Assembly: GCA_035771165.1 (NCBI GenBank)
Contig: JAWNZC010000122.1
Location: forward strand, 978,501-1,042,500
Source of the DNA: Paragorgia papillata
Taxonomy: Eukaryota > Cnidaria > Anthozoa > Scleralcyonacea > Coralliidae
Direction: 5' to 3'
Length of the DNA stretch: 64,000 nucleotides
The notes under the pieces were generated by a model, which was given only the letters and a program-made list of their open reading frames with translations, ran no database searches and was not told where the DNA came from. This document shows, piece by piece, positions 29,918-40,949 of the stretch. Position 1 is the first letter of the stretch. Each line of letters begins with the position of its first letter. Position numbers and translations under genes: made by a program.

Positions 29918-30516
29918 TATACATGGTTTGGAAGCTCAACAAAAGTCATTGTTTTTTGTTTTTGTTCAGGTTTGGAAATTTTTGCACTTTCACGGTTACT
30001 GAACATATTGTGTTTTCTGTATAATGAAGCAATCATCCAATAGCAACGTTTGGGTTCAATCACTCAACCGTACTGTTTAAATATTAATAAACCTAAAACA
30101 AAGGATTTGGCACCTTCATGTGCATGGGTGGCGTGTGCTGTTAGGGCGCTGCCTCTCACCAATAGTTAAGCCCGGTCGGACGGGGTTAGTATTTGGATGG
30201 GTGACCGTTTGGGAATAGCCCCGTTCTCCGCCAGCTTGGGACTTATGTGAGTAGAGTTTAGTTGGTCTCTCCTGTGCTCCGAGGGTTTTTCGCCGGGTTC
30301 TCCAGTTTTCCTCCCTCCGTAAAATCAACACCTAGGTCTTAGTTGTCTACACATAGGAGTTTGGTGTCAATTGAGACGAAAGTTCTGTTCCTCTCTCCTG
30401 CCACACGTTAAGTGGCAAATTTAATAAAAAAAAAAAAATTCATGTACCTTTCAACAACAATCGTAGCTTGATTGTTAACTGCTTTGAAGTTTGCCATGTT
30501 TCCAAACCATGTATAT
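29918..30516 (-). mobile_element. R2 TIR element, copy B, interrupted by a 5S SINE
   Basis: Ends ATATACATGGTTTGGAAGCT and its inverse at 30,498-30,516. It matches copies A and C in reverse orientation. The SINE insertion is flanked by TTCATGT on both sides. Confidence 0.78.
30118..30434 (+). mobile_element. 5S-rRNA-derived SINE (SINE3-type), copy 1
   Basis: The head contains GTTAAGCCCGGTCGGACGGG, then GTTAGTATTTGGATGGGTGA and CCG, matching the internal promoter half of 5S rRNA. The body carries TCTCCTGTGCTCCGAGGG and TTTTCGCCGGGTTCTCC, shared with copy 2 at 52,235-52,535 (minus). It ends in a poly-A tract (30,425-30,437). The TTCATGT target duplication supports retroposition. Transcription by RNA polymerase III from the 5S-type promoter is expected for this class. 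Confidence 0.88.
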
Positions 30517-30519
30517 TTT

Positions 30520-31220
30520 AATTAACTATGATCTATCCAAGTGTTTGATCACATATCAAACCTTTGTCTCGCTAATGATTTTCCTATGTGTTTGGTTTAT
30601 GAATTATTAATGAGTTTGAGAAGTATATATCACAGTGCCCTGTATTTACACTATATACATGTATATAAGAAATTTATGCGGACAAAATATATTGGCTGTT
30701 TTACAAAACCTTGACTTTGGTGCTTTGTTTACTTGTTTTAGGTGTTGTTCAATATCTTGTATAATGAAATTAAGAAACCAAAGTTTGTGCACACCAGAGC
30801 TGCTACAGCGGTCTGACCACAGAATAGTAGATACACCAGAAGTCTGACTCTTGTGAAAGTACTAAAATATTCTATAATCTGGTGTCTAAGTGCCACCAAT
30901 TGTATATTTTGATAAATTGTTGAAAAGCTATTGAAAAGCTATTGTGAAGTGTTGGGAAACCGTGAATATGTTGAAAGCCTTGAAATGAAGAAATATATCT
31001 GTTGAAACTACAATACTGAGTATTGTCGTACTGTCTTATTTAAAATACTAGCAGAATCACAAAATGTTAGTGATGTGCATTACACTTGAATGCCACTGAC
31101 AGCATATTTATGGCAGGTAAAATGTTGTTTTGGAACATAATGTTGATATTTATCTTTGAAATTCTTTGAAATTCTTGAAATTTAATTCTTTGAAAGTTTT
31201 CATGGCGATAATGTAATATT
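30520..31220. other. Unassigned intergenic sequence
   Basis: AT-rich. A 70-codon plus-strand frame at 30,635-30,847 has no recognisable domain. Nothing else is supported. Confidence 0.4.
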
Positions 31221-31222
31221 GA

Positions 31223-31331
31223 TTATTTTTGTGGAAACACCATGAAGAATATTTATTTGGTAAGCTTTCGGCCTGAGTCAACACGCTGAAATGCTATAAA
31301 TATTTTACATGGTGTTTCCACAAAAATAATC
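31223..31331. mobile_element. Hairpin element (GATTATTTTTGTGGAAACAC ends)
   Basis: Perfect inverted arms of about 20 bp plus ATAAATATT-type inner pairing. It contains GGTAAGCTTTCGGCCTGAGT, similar to 39,310-39,375, which has GTGGAAACACTACG and GCTAAGCTTTC. Probably a Penelope-type terminal remnant. Confidence 0.55.
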
Positions 31332-31351
31332 TACATGTATATGATCTGGGG

Positions 31352-31575
31352 TGAGTTGTACAAAGCTGAGATACCTTATCTAGTTGATAAGTTCTAGCTA
31401 AAGAACAGCACTAATCATGCTTTGAACAATCTAATATAAAATTTTATCCACTGAATAGTTATGTACGTGATAGTGTTGTTCAGTGGATAAAAGTTAAATT
31501 GGGTTGTTCAAAGCACCACTAGAGTGGTTCTCTAGCTAGGGTTTATCCACCAGATAAGCTATCCAGGCTTCATAC
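31352..31575. mobile_element. Hairpin MITE, about 220 bp
   Basis: Nested inverse pairs: TTTATCCACTGAA / TTCAGTGGATAAA, GCTTTGAACAA / TTGTTCAAAGC, and TTATCTAGTTGATAAG near the left matched by CCAGATAAGC at the right. No ORF. Confidence 0.72.
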
Positions 31576-32380
31576 AAAAATCTGAATTTTACAAGTTCAC
31601 TTCATGTAAAACTTGGGGGCATGTTTATGATGCGAATATATGCTGTTTTGGAAACAGCCAGTAAAGATGTATGTATAGTATGTGCCATGTTCAAATTAGC
31701 AATACATGTATAAAATGATTTAAAATACTAAACTATCTTTTTTTTGTGTGTGTCTGTGTGCTTTTCACACATTTTCATGCATTGCTAATCTTAAGTCTAT
31801 ATCTCTTTCTGTGCTTAACAACGGTAGTCACATGTACGCATTGCGTACCTATTTTTAATATGGCGTCCGTAACCTTGAACTCGTCTATTAGATTAGCTTA
31901 TATCCTTGTTTTGAATTTTATAGCTATTTAGTATTTTACCATGTAATGTAACCGATGATGATTTTTTAAGGGTTTTTCTATAGATATTTAGTTTATAGCT
32001 GGACATGGTTTGATATCAGTCGGTACTTTTGTACTAGCTGATCCATTTCTTGCACGGTAAATAAAGATTTAATGAGTTGATCGAATTACTCTATTTTCAA
32101 CGAAAACAGCAATTATCCCTCAGTCTTCTTTGACGAAGGAAACAAATCTAGCCATTCGCATTACTTTCTGTTGATCATGATATATGACACGTCATTGTTG
32201 ACATTTAGTTAGGCTCGGACACGGAGATTGGGGAGAAGGCATGATACATTGCATGCTTTATCGATAGCCTGAAACTATTAACCGTGCTGAAACACAGTAG
32301 AGTTGTGTATTATAATAGGAAAGCTTATAGCAGAAATATAATAAAGAAACACTAAACAGTCGTGTTCGAAACATGGTGTC
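31576..32380. other. Unassigned intergenic sequence
   Basis: No gene seen apart from the 37-bp repeat at 31,857-31,893 (inverse of 23,008-23,044). Confidence 0.4.
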
Positions 32381-32382
32381 AG

Positions 32383-32460
32383 GAGTAGGATTCGAACCCA
32401 CGCCCATATCACCACCAATCAAATGGTAAAGCGGAATCGGCCGTTAAACAAGCGAAGAGA
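32383..32460 (-). ncRNA. tRNA-like pseudogene or SINE remnant
   Basis: The minus strand has GTGGGTTCGAATCCTAC, a T-arm with B box, then TCCTGACACCA ending in an encoded CCA. The matching 5' acceptor strand is not present, so it is not a functional tRNA gene. Confidence 0.35.
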
Positions 32461-32551
32461 ATAATACGAACTTGCCAAGCATCTGGCAAAAAAAATACCC
32501 CCTCAAATTAAAGCAAGACAGTGCGCCTTTAACGTGGGGATAAAATAAGCT

Positions 32552-35500
32552 ATGAATGTTTATGCCAAAAAGTCTCTAGTCTTGTGTCTAAAGCTACTTA
32601 TTATCATAACAAAGCAAAAGATTATCGCACAAAATCCTAACAAATTATTTAAATCCATTGTTGCTGTAGCAGGAGCTAACACTACGTCCACATCCCGGAC
32701 TAGTTCTTTAAATGATGACATGTTAGTTCTAGCCGAGAAATTACAGGCTGCCTTTACTAAGCCGTGGAGGAACTCTGCGTCTGAAAATACACCGCCACTG
32801 CACGTAAACGACGTCAATGATCTATTTAAGGATACCTTACCACCTTTATACCATCAATAGGCCAAGTCAAAATGGTTCTCGTGCATCTAAAGACGAAGAA
32901 AGCAAAGGGTATAGATGGGATCCCTGCATGGGTACTAAAACAATATTGCATGTGAGGAACTTGCCCCTGTCGTTCATAACATTGTGCATGGTGAGCAGCA
33001 TAATTCAGTGTAAATACCTACGCTATATAAACATGCCTTGATCATACCAATTCATAAAGTTCGCCCACCAAATGATATAGATAACGATTTCCGTCAAATC
33101 TCGGTCTTGTCTCAACTAGCCAAGGTCTTGGAAAAGATACAACTGCAGTTAAACATTCAAGATTTAAAGGTAAAAGACAACATGCGTTTCAACAAGATCG
33201 TTCTACACTGCAAATTCTTCAAAACTTGTCAAGATTAATTTTCCTTATTCTAATTTTATCTTGTTTCGAGGAAAATTATCTTGTTTCAAGATTAAATTTC
33301 TTAAATGTAAAATATATAGCTTTGGCAAGAAAAATTATCTTGCCTTGAAAAATAAAATATCTTGTTTCAAGAAAATATTTCTTAAATATAAGATAATTTA
33401 CCTTAGCAAGAAAAATTATCTTAGCTTCAAGAATAAAATATCTTGTTTCAAGATTAATTTCTTAATCATAAGAAAAATAATCTTGCCTTTGTAAAAAATG
33501 TCTAATGTTCCAAGATTTTATTTCTTAAATATAAGATAAATTACCTCAACAAGAAAAACTATCTTGCCCTCAAGAATAAAAGATCTTGCTTCAAGATTCA
33601 TTTCTCAATCATAAGAAAAATAAAATCTACCTAAAAATAATGTAGGATGTAGGATGGTTACTCTCATTATCGATCTTGCAAAAAAATATTTTTTGTGATA
33701 ATACGGTGCATCCAGACTGCAAGGAAGATGTTATAAGATGTTTAAATGATTTAGATGGGTATTGTAATGGAGATCTTTAGCGATACATATATTTGTTTTA
33801 CCTACTGTAGCTGTAGATTCCATTGACATTCTAAATATATCTGTTTTAAAGATAGCATATAAGTGCATTTTTACCAAGCTGTAACTTCTATTACCTAACA
33901 TTTTAAATATATCTCATATCTGTTTAAGTTCCCATATCATTGCATTATCCAGACTGCATGCAAGGAAGTTAGGAAGGTGTTTAAAATATGTAAATGATTT
34001 AGATTGGATACTGTAATGTAGCTACTGTATTTAGTGCTACATCTATATCTTTTTTACCAATCTGTAACTTCTATTATGTAACATTCTAATTATATATGTT
34101 TTAAAGTTAGCATATAATTGTATTATAGTTCAAGTATTCTATTCATGACCAAGATTTTTCTTTCAAAATTATAATCCTGTTTTTAAGAAGAAAAAATCTT
34201 GATTTGAGAAAAGTTATCTTGCTTTAAGATTTTTATCTTGATTTAAGATTTCTATCCTTATTTAAGAAAACAAATTATCTTGATTTAAGATAATTTAAGA
34301 TTTCTATCTTGATTTAAGAAAACAGATTATCTTGATTTAAGATTTTTATCTTGATTCTAGAAAAATGTTCTTATTCAATTATCTTGACAAGATAATTATC
34401 TTGTAGAAGGGACCAGAAGATAATTTTTCTTGTTTTAAGGAAATAATTGTCTTAAAACAAGGATATATTTCCTTAAACTAGTATTTCTAGTCTAGAAAAT
34501 CTTTCTTGTTTTGAGAACATTTATCTCATCAAGAAATTTTATCAAGATAATTATCTTGTAGAAGGGACGAGATAATTTTTCTTGATTTAAGGAAATATTT
34601 GCTTAAAACCAGTATTTTTTTCCTTGAAACAAGTTTCGAAGAATTTGCAGTGTACTGTTTCCGCGTTAGTTTCCATATCACAAAAATAGTGTAATGCAAC
34701 TGATAACTCAAAAACTGGAAAAAGTGGAATACATGCCATCTTTATTGATTTTCGAAAAGCATTTGACTTGATTGATCATAGGATTTTTCTTCATAAATTA
34801 GCTGCCATGAATGTTACAAAGTCCTTTTGGCTATGGATACATAGTTTTCTCTCAGGGAGGATTCAACACGTAAAAGTACCGCCCTATTTAATGTACATAT
34901 TAATGACTTGGAGGATGCAGTCCCAAACCACTTGAACGTAGACACTTGCAAATACGCAGACGACTGTACCCAGGATCAGGTTGTTAGTGTGGGCAAAACA
35001 AGTCACATTCAAAACGCTGTTGATGCTGTCGTAAATTGGACAGAAACCAATAAAATGGTCATTAATGTCAAGAAAACGAAAGATATGTGGTTGTGTTTCT
35101 CTGGTTCAATATCTGAACCACCTGCAATTCAAATTAGAGACGAAATCGTTGAAAGAGTCAATACCTTTAAGTTACTTGGTGTATGTTTCAGAACAACCTT
35201 AAATGGAACAAACACGTTGATGAGATTATACGGAAAGCAAATCGACTATTATACCACCTAAGAGAATGCAGGAAATCAAACCTTCCCACGGAAGTAGGGC
35301 TAACATTATACAAATCTAAAGTAAGACCAATTGTAGAATATGCCTCCCCCGTTTGGGGTGGTCTTCCAAGTTGCCTTGAAAATGAAATCGAGCGGATACA
35401 GTCAAGAAGTCTTCGAATTCTTGGTCTGGAAAAGAATAGCTCACTAAACGCGAAATTGACAGGATAGTAAATAATCTAAACCATCCCTGTCGTAACTTAA

Positions 35501-35640
35501 TTCCTGACGCAATCAATAATACATACAATTTAAGAGCGAGCAATGCTAACGGACGGAACTACATATTTTCAGGAACAGAAAGACATAAAAGATCCTTTCT
35601 TGCACGTGCATGCAAATTACAGAAATTTGGCCTTCATTTT
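32552..35640 (+). pseudogene. Non-LTR retrotransposon RT, decayed and split by a foldback element
   Basis: Segments in order: 32,552-32,860 (linker before RT); about 32,870-33,200, including SKGYRWD and then HKVRPPNDIDNDFRQISVLS (RT blocks 1-2); then, after an insertion, about 34,730-34,905 with HAIFIDFRKAFDLIDHR in spirit but in broken frame; 34,908-35,261 with the catalytic TCKYADDCTQD (YADD); 35,183-35,467 with LKWNKHVDEIIRKANRLLYH and the thumb; and finally to about 35,640 with GTERHKRSFLARACKLQ. At least four frame changes are seen. It is a CR1/L2/Jockey-type element by RT pattern. The endonuclease and ORF1 are not present. Confidence 0.82.
33203..34655. mobile_element. Foldback element of AAGATTATCTTGTTTC-like repeats inside the RT
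   Basis: Ends CACTGCAAATTCTTC at about 33,204 and its inverse at 34,641-34,654, with TA on both outer sides. Both ends lead into degenerate tandem CTTGTTTCAAGAAAATATTT units. It splits the RT frame between HCKFF-adjacent codons at 33,200 and the continuation after 34,655. CACTGCAAA...CTTGTTTCAAG ends are found in non-autonomous elements of several animal groups, by recall. No ORF. Confidence 0.82.
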
Positions 35641-35837
35641 TATCTTGTATATATATATATTTATACAATACCCTGGTTGCTATGCGTGTTTTCATTGGTT
35701 GTTGGCCATGATCTATTAGAGGACAGACACATGGTCACGTCAGATCACGTCAGCTGACTTGCTTTTTTCCTTCTTCATGCCCCAAAATCCGGCAAGAGTT
35801 TCGACAAAGACCTTTTAAATTTTTATTGTATAAAACA
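35641..35837. other. Element 3' flank with short AT repeat
   Basis: TATATATATAT at 35,648-35,660. Sequence at 35,750-35,837 has no recognised feature. Confidence 0.3.
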
Positions 35838-36019
35838 AATAGATTCCATTTTTTTGTTGTCTGTTCAGTTATAGATGCACAGAAGACGTCACAACGTGGT
35901 AAGAACATCAGTGACCCACTCGACTGCGTCTCGTGGGCCACTTTTTTGTTCTTACCACGTTGTGACGTCATCTGTGCATCTATAACTGAACAGACAACGG
36001 CAAAATGGAATCTATTTGT

Positions 36020-36021
<2 letters not shown>
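35838..36021. mobile_element. MITE-4 hairpin element in a TA repeat
   Basis: Arms ACAAATAGATTCCATTTT... (35,838-35,916) and inverse (35,946-36,021), about 75 bp and nearly perfect, around CGACTGCGTCTCG. The arms contain ACGTCACAACGTGGTAAGAA. I recall the same hairpin as common in anthozoan genomes. Confidence 0.9.

Positions 36022-36071
<50 letters not shown>
36022..36071. repeat. (TA)n microsatellite
   Basis: About 24 AT dinucleotides directly after MITE-4. Confidence 0.97.
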
Positions 36072-36072
<1 letters not shown>

Positions 36073-36074
36073 TG

Positions 36075-36745
36075 TTTTTATTCTTGTAAATGTTTTAACC
36101 AACATTTTATATTATGTTGCTCATTTCACTATATATTATAGTCCAATTTTGTAAATCCATTGTATTTTTCTAACCTAAGATGGATGATTAAAGATTATTA
36201 TTAACCTCCGGTGGCCCTAAACCTAACCACAACCCTCCGGAAAAAAGTCGCACCTCTTTCTCCGCCACTGCAATTGAGATAAACAAATTAATGTTTTTAC
36301 TTTATCGTATTTTTATTGACATTTACATTGGTTTAATCAGACAGCTACAAAGTCTACAATCAGTGCACTTTACACACAGTTTCACTGGCTTGAAAACTTC
36401 ACTGGCTTGAAAACTACACAGAAAAGGAATCCCATGCAGGATATTTAGTTTAAGTCAGTGTTTTACTTATTTAATTGCGTTTCGAATGTCACTTTACTAT
36501 ATAGCCAACGCTTCAATTTTTTTTCTAATTTTTTTTCTGACCAGTTCCTTAAAAATTATTTCTTCACTCTTTTTTTATTTTTCCACACAGGACATCTGAA
36601 AAAAAAGATAAAACGACATAAAACGCGAGTTACTGCCGCGCCACCGCTTGTGAAATTCATTAATAAGCGTTCTAGCCAATCCAATTTTTAAAAAAACAAA
36701 ACAAAACTGACGTCACATCAATACCCCTGTAAACCGCACACACAT
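36075..36745. other. Unassigned intergenic sequence
   Basis: CCCTAAACCTAACCACAACC at 36,213-36,232 resembles 23,205-23,260. A small tandem CTTGAAAAC(T)TCACTGG lies at 36,382-36,415. No supported gene. Confidence 0.4.
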
Positions 36746-36746
36746 G

Positions 36747-37173
36747 TAATAACATGACTTGAGGGAAATTAGCGATTAAATTTCCCCGCCGGCGAGGGAA
36801 GATTTGTGAAAGTTACAAATCTTCCCGAGGCAAAGGGGAAATTTAATCGCTAATTTCCCGAAAAGTCATGTTATTAGTTTGTAATATTATGATCGCCGAG
36901 GAAAACTTTGAGAATCTTACCGACAGGAAATTTACACGGTTGATCAGAGAAGTTGCATCTAATTTTCCCGTGCATGTTGATGAGGGAAAATATATGCAAG
37001 CGGGAAATTTAGAAGAAGACAAAAGATTTCTTTGTCTTCTAATTTTCCCTCATCAACATGCACGGGAAAATTAGAAGACAAAGGATAAATTTCCCTCTTG
37101 CATGAGCAATGAGGGAAATACGAGGTTGACATTCCCTCGGAGAACAAAAGAATCCGAGGCGATCATGGTATTA
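36747..37173. mobile_element. Composite hairpin element, copy 2 (reverse of 28,990-29,909)
   Basis: Unit b' is 36,747-36,876 and unit a' is 36,882-37,173, separated by GTTTG (the inverse of the CAAAC spacer in copy 1). Ends are TAATAACATGA / TCATGTTATTA and TAATATTATGATCGCC / GGCGATCATGGTATTA. Unit a' keeps only the first codons of the Crypton-like ORF (IAEENFENLTDRKFTRLIRE, plus strand, 36,889-36,950), oriented as in copy 1 relative to the units. Confidence 0.78.
36959..37080. repeat. Hairpin inside unit a' of the composite element
   Basis: CTAATTTTCCCGTGCATGTT (36,959 on) and its inverse ending at 37,075, arms about 35 bp, with an inner pair AAGACAAAAG / CTTTGTCTTCT. Confidence 0.82.
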
Positions 37174-37370
37174 TGTTAAATAAAGTACCTGCAAGGAAGT
37201 TCTTAATGCTTTAAGTACGCACAAACTGTATAAATAACACAAACCATGAATTATCTTAAAACCCATCATTATCTAGACCAAAATCAAACAAAAGGACAAA
37301 ATAATTTAAAGTTCTCGCTTATATTGTTTCTAGTGGTTTTGACTGGATTATCGAGTTATACTAAATGAAC

Positions 37371-37640
37371 TATTACTGTCGTGGCAATAGAAGCGTTCCG
37401 TAAAATATTGTTATAATATATATATTCGTCAAGTTGAACAATTCATTTGATAAGATTACTGTTTTGAATTTAATTGGTGTTTGCCAAATAATCCTGTTTC
37501 TTATTGGTTGTTTAAAAACCAGAAACCAATCAAATTCAAAACAGGAAGTTAGCAATAATTTTCATCAAATAAATTGGTCAACTTGAGGAATATATTGCAA
37601 CAATATTTTAGGAACGCTTCTATTGCCACGACAGTAATAG
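37371..37640. mobile_element. MITE-5, 270 bp with 30-bp perfect TIRs
   Basis: CTATTACTGTCGTGGCAATA at the left and its inverse at the right, continuing through GAAGCGTTCC. An inner GTCAAGTTGA / TCAACTTGA pair extends the foldback. Confidence 0.9.
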
Positions 37641-37644
37641 GTGG

Positions 37645-38945
37645 CGAAAATAATGTGTCAAATATCTTCAAAGAGCCCGTAGCCTACCTTATTTGTTTGC
37701 TAGATATTCAAACGGTAATTCACAGCAGTGCGACCTTGTAAGTCTGCCTAGATCGCCCAAATAAAGGCAGTAGTTGTTGTCTCCTGCTCCAAATACAGAT
37801 TTCCACTAATTTTTATATAACGACTTGATCACTTGAATAATATTTTGTATACATAACATTATAAAACTCACTTTGTTGTTGATTTACGAAAAAGGTTATA
37901 TAATTACGGTATTAATTAGATACTAAAACACTTACTTAAGTACTTCTTTTCTTTTTTTTTTGTTTACTTTTCCCCCTTGTTTTTATGTTTTAAGATCATT
38001 TTGTAGTAAATCAGTGGTATAAAAAAACACATCAACCTTAATCGATTTAGTCAAAAATCAAAAAAAAAATTTGCATCTCCCCGACGCCGTCACGATTTTC
38101 GAAAATAAAATACAAAACATTTGAGAGTGTAATGCTGAGAAATTGAAGAGATACCAAGAAGGACACCAACACAAAAAATAACAGTGAAAAAATTTCTACA
38201 CCTTTTCAAACAAATTTGACGTAGTTTTTCCCAAAAAATCTAATAATTCGAAGTGAGATATGGAAAAACGGTAAAAGCCATTATTTATCACTTTCACGAA
38301 ATCTTGGTTCATTTAATTTGTTCTTGAACACACTGCCTAAGCAGCACTTCCACATTGACGTCATTTCTATCAACAGAAAGAGTTCAAATATATCTTGGTT
38401 GAAAATCCGAAAAAATATTACTTTTACCCTTTTAGTGTATGAGCCAGACGGTTTGTTGGTACTACATTCGGGGACAAAGGGTGACATACATTTTTGAAAA
38501 GGTCTTTATGTGTAGTAAACAAATGTGTGATAGCATTTGCCAATGTGTCATCTTCAATTTCCCCTAAAAATGACACATCTGGAAATGCTATCAACCAAAA
38601 AATAGAAACTAGGCATGTTGACCTTCATCACCATGAACATTAGCCTTCGTCCCCCCAAGTGGTACCAATCAATCAATTTTGCGATGCTGGCTCATGCAGT
38701 ATTTTATATTGTTTGTATAAAATTTATTTACAACATAGTGTTTTTCGAAAGTTCTATTCTTCACGTATTTTTTTTTTAAATAACAATACGAAAACAAATC
38801 CTCCCTCCCACACGAAAAAGAAAATACACGAAATAGAAGGGGAGAAAAAAAATGACAAAAAGCAAAACAAAAATATCCACAATAAACAATAAACAACAAC
38901 AAATAAACTGAAATAAAAGATTTTAACTGTTTATTATTCATAGTA
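37645..38945. other. Region 3' of TRAF-B, unassigned
   Basis: AT-rich, with no supported gene on either strand. The minus-strand AATAAA at about 38,930-38,937 probably serves TRAF-B. Confidence 0.4.
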
Positions 38946-38949
38946 GTCG

Positions 38950-39280
38950 TCAGTGAAAAACCTGGACTCGAATCAGGAGACAATCGTTTTTCACGTATTG
39001 GCGATCTTGAATTGTTTCCAGATGAGCAAATTCCACGTAGCCATATCCTTTGTGGTTTCTTGGAGTCGTAGGGCGCTGGAAGGCAAGCAGGTTAGGCCTG
39101 GTAATCAAGGTTTCGCTGATGTGACGTTTGTACTCGTTATCGTCACTTTGGTCAAGAATGGATAAAGATATTCTGCCAGAGAACGGCCATTCCAAGGTAT
39201 CATCCCACTCGGATTGCATCATGTGGACAAATAGGGAAACATGAGTGCCATAACCAGTGTCCACTCCATTAGGATTCACC
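38950..39280 (-). CDS. TRAF-B exon 8, C-terminal MATH domain
   Basis: Acceptor ACGTATCTTAG, phase 2. Encodes [36 protein letters not shown] and [19 protein letters not shown], ending LLIRVQVFH and stop. These are strongly conserved MATH segments, and the frame is intact. Confidence 0.9.
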
Positions 39281-40913
39281 CTAAGATACGTAAAGCGAAC
39301 TCTATTAGTACCTAGATACGTTTTGTGGAAACACTACGTAAAATATTTATTTGCTAATTGCTAAGCTTTCAAAGAATTAAACTCTATTAGGTTTAGTTTA
39401 TATTATTATTTTCGCTTGTGATTCATTGTTGGCATATTCGCCATAGCACTAAATTCTGACGTCACATCTACAGATAATTAACAATTATTGAACGAGGTCG
39501 AGCATGATATCAAGAATTACCAAGACCGAGGTTTGTATTATCTGCCGAAGCCAAAAGCTGAGATAGATAAACAAACCGAGGCCTTGATAATTCTTGATAT
39601 CATCGGCGATAACCGAGTCCTATATTTATTTTATTATGCATAGGATATGTATCTTCTAACAACACGGAAATGTTCCTAAACAACAAAAAAAAAAAAAAAG
39701 CTTTTTTTTTTTCTTTTTTTTTTTTTTTTTCCAGCTTTTTTTTTTTGGTAAACAACAAAACTACAGAGAATAAAAATGCAGAGAATAGACTTTTACAATG
39801 TCAACAACGTTTCAAACCTAAAATAAAAATGAAAGTGTAATTAATACGTACCAAAGTGGCGATAAAATTCACGTCTAAAGTTTCTGCTAAAGAGTTTATC
39901 TTTTCAAATTCGTGTTTCGTGTACCGGTTCTGCCACCGCCATGTTGATTTTCGGACGAGTAGAACGAGTATATATAGGCTATTGTCTGTAGAAATTATGT
40001 CATATCTTTACATATAAAAAAACTTTTATCTGTATGTGACGTCAGGATTCAGTGCAGCTATCACAAATTGTCCGTATGCCAACAACCAATCACAATTCAG
40101 ATAGAATGGGAAATGTATTATGGGGCGTGATTTAGACAGACAATAGCCTGCTCCATCTGCCCGCCCAAAAATTAACATGGCTGACAAAAATGAAATAATA
40201 CAAAAATAAACACGATAACTTCCCAACAAAGTTCGGGACACTCTACGGTAAAGTAATATGAAATCAACTGTAAAATAGATATACCTCAGGCAAAGCTTGT
40301 AGCCATAAAAACTGGTGTAGAATGGCGGACTGTGTACGGCAATCGCTACTCCTTGCTGAGCATTCTCCAAATGCCGTGCATAACCAACTATACGCCAAAG
40401 GTAAACACCATTGCAGATGCGTGCCTCCAATTCCACAATGCTATACTTGATAGTGTTAACTGTTGCGCCGTGGTCATTTTGCTGTCGTTCCATGCGATTG
40501 CTTTGTTCACGGAGTTTTCTTTCCAGTTGCTCCATGCTGGTCTTCAGTTGATTAATAGTCTCTCCATTCTTGGCTACTTGTCGATTCATCTCGTCAAGGG
40601 AGGATCCAGTTGCTGCTGATGCACCTGCTTCAGATTTGGATGAAGCTCCTCTGGTTTTCTCTGCCGTTGTCTGGTTTTGATTGTTTGGCAGCCCATTGGA
40701 AATTGCGGCGGCAACAAAAGACAAATGAGCGGCGATGTCGTTCTGGAGATGAGCAGGGAGATTTAATCGTAATCCCTAAAATAAGATCAGATCTAGTTAA
40801 TAATTAAATATACATATATGTAATAGATAAAGCATGAGCAGTCAGATACAGATCGGCTGCGAATGCTTTATCGCACTTGTCAAATGGACGCATCTAAATA
40901 TAGCCATGAGTAA

Positions 40914-40949
<36 letters not shown>

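Noticed and set aside
30118..30235. Functional 5S rRNA gene
   Set aside because: Only the internal promoter half matches; the rest is a SINE body with poly-A tail and target duplication.
30116..30331. 71-codon minus-strand frame
   Set aside because: Antisense reading of the 5S SINE.
32383..32460. Functional tRNA gene
   Set aside because: T-arm and CCA are present but the matching acceptor strand and D-arm are missing.
36868..37147. Two reading frames in the composite element, copy 2
   Set aside because: They cross the hairpin and read both its arms; only the first twenty or so codons resemble the Crypton-like protein.
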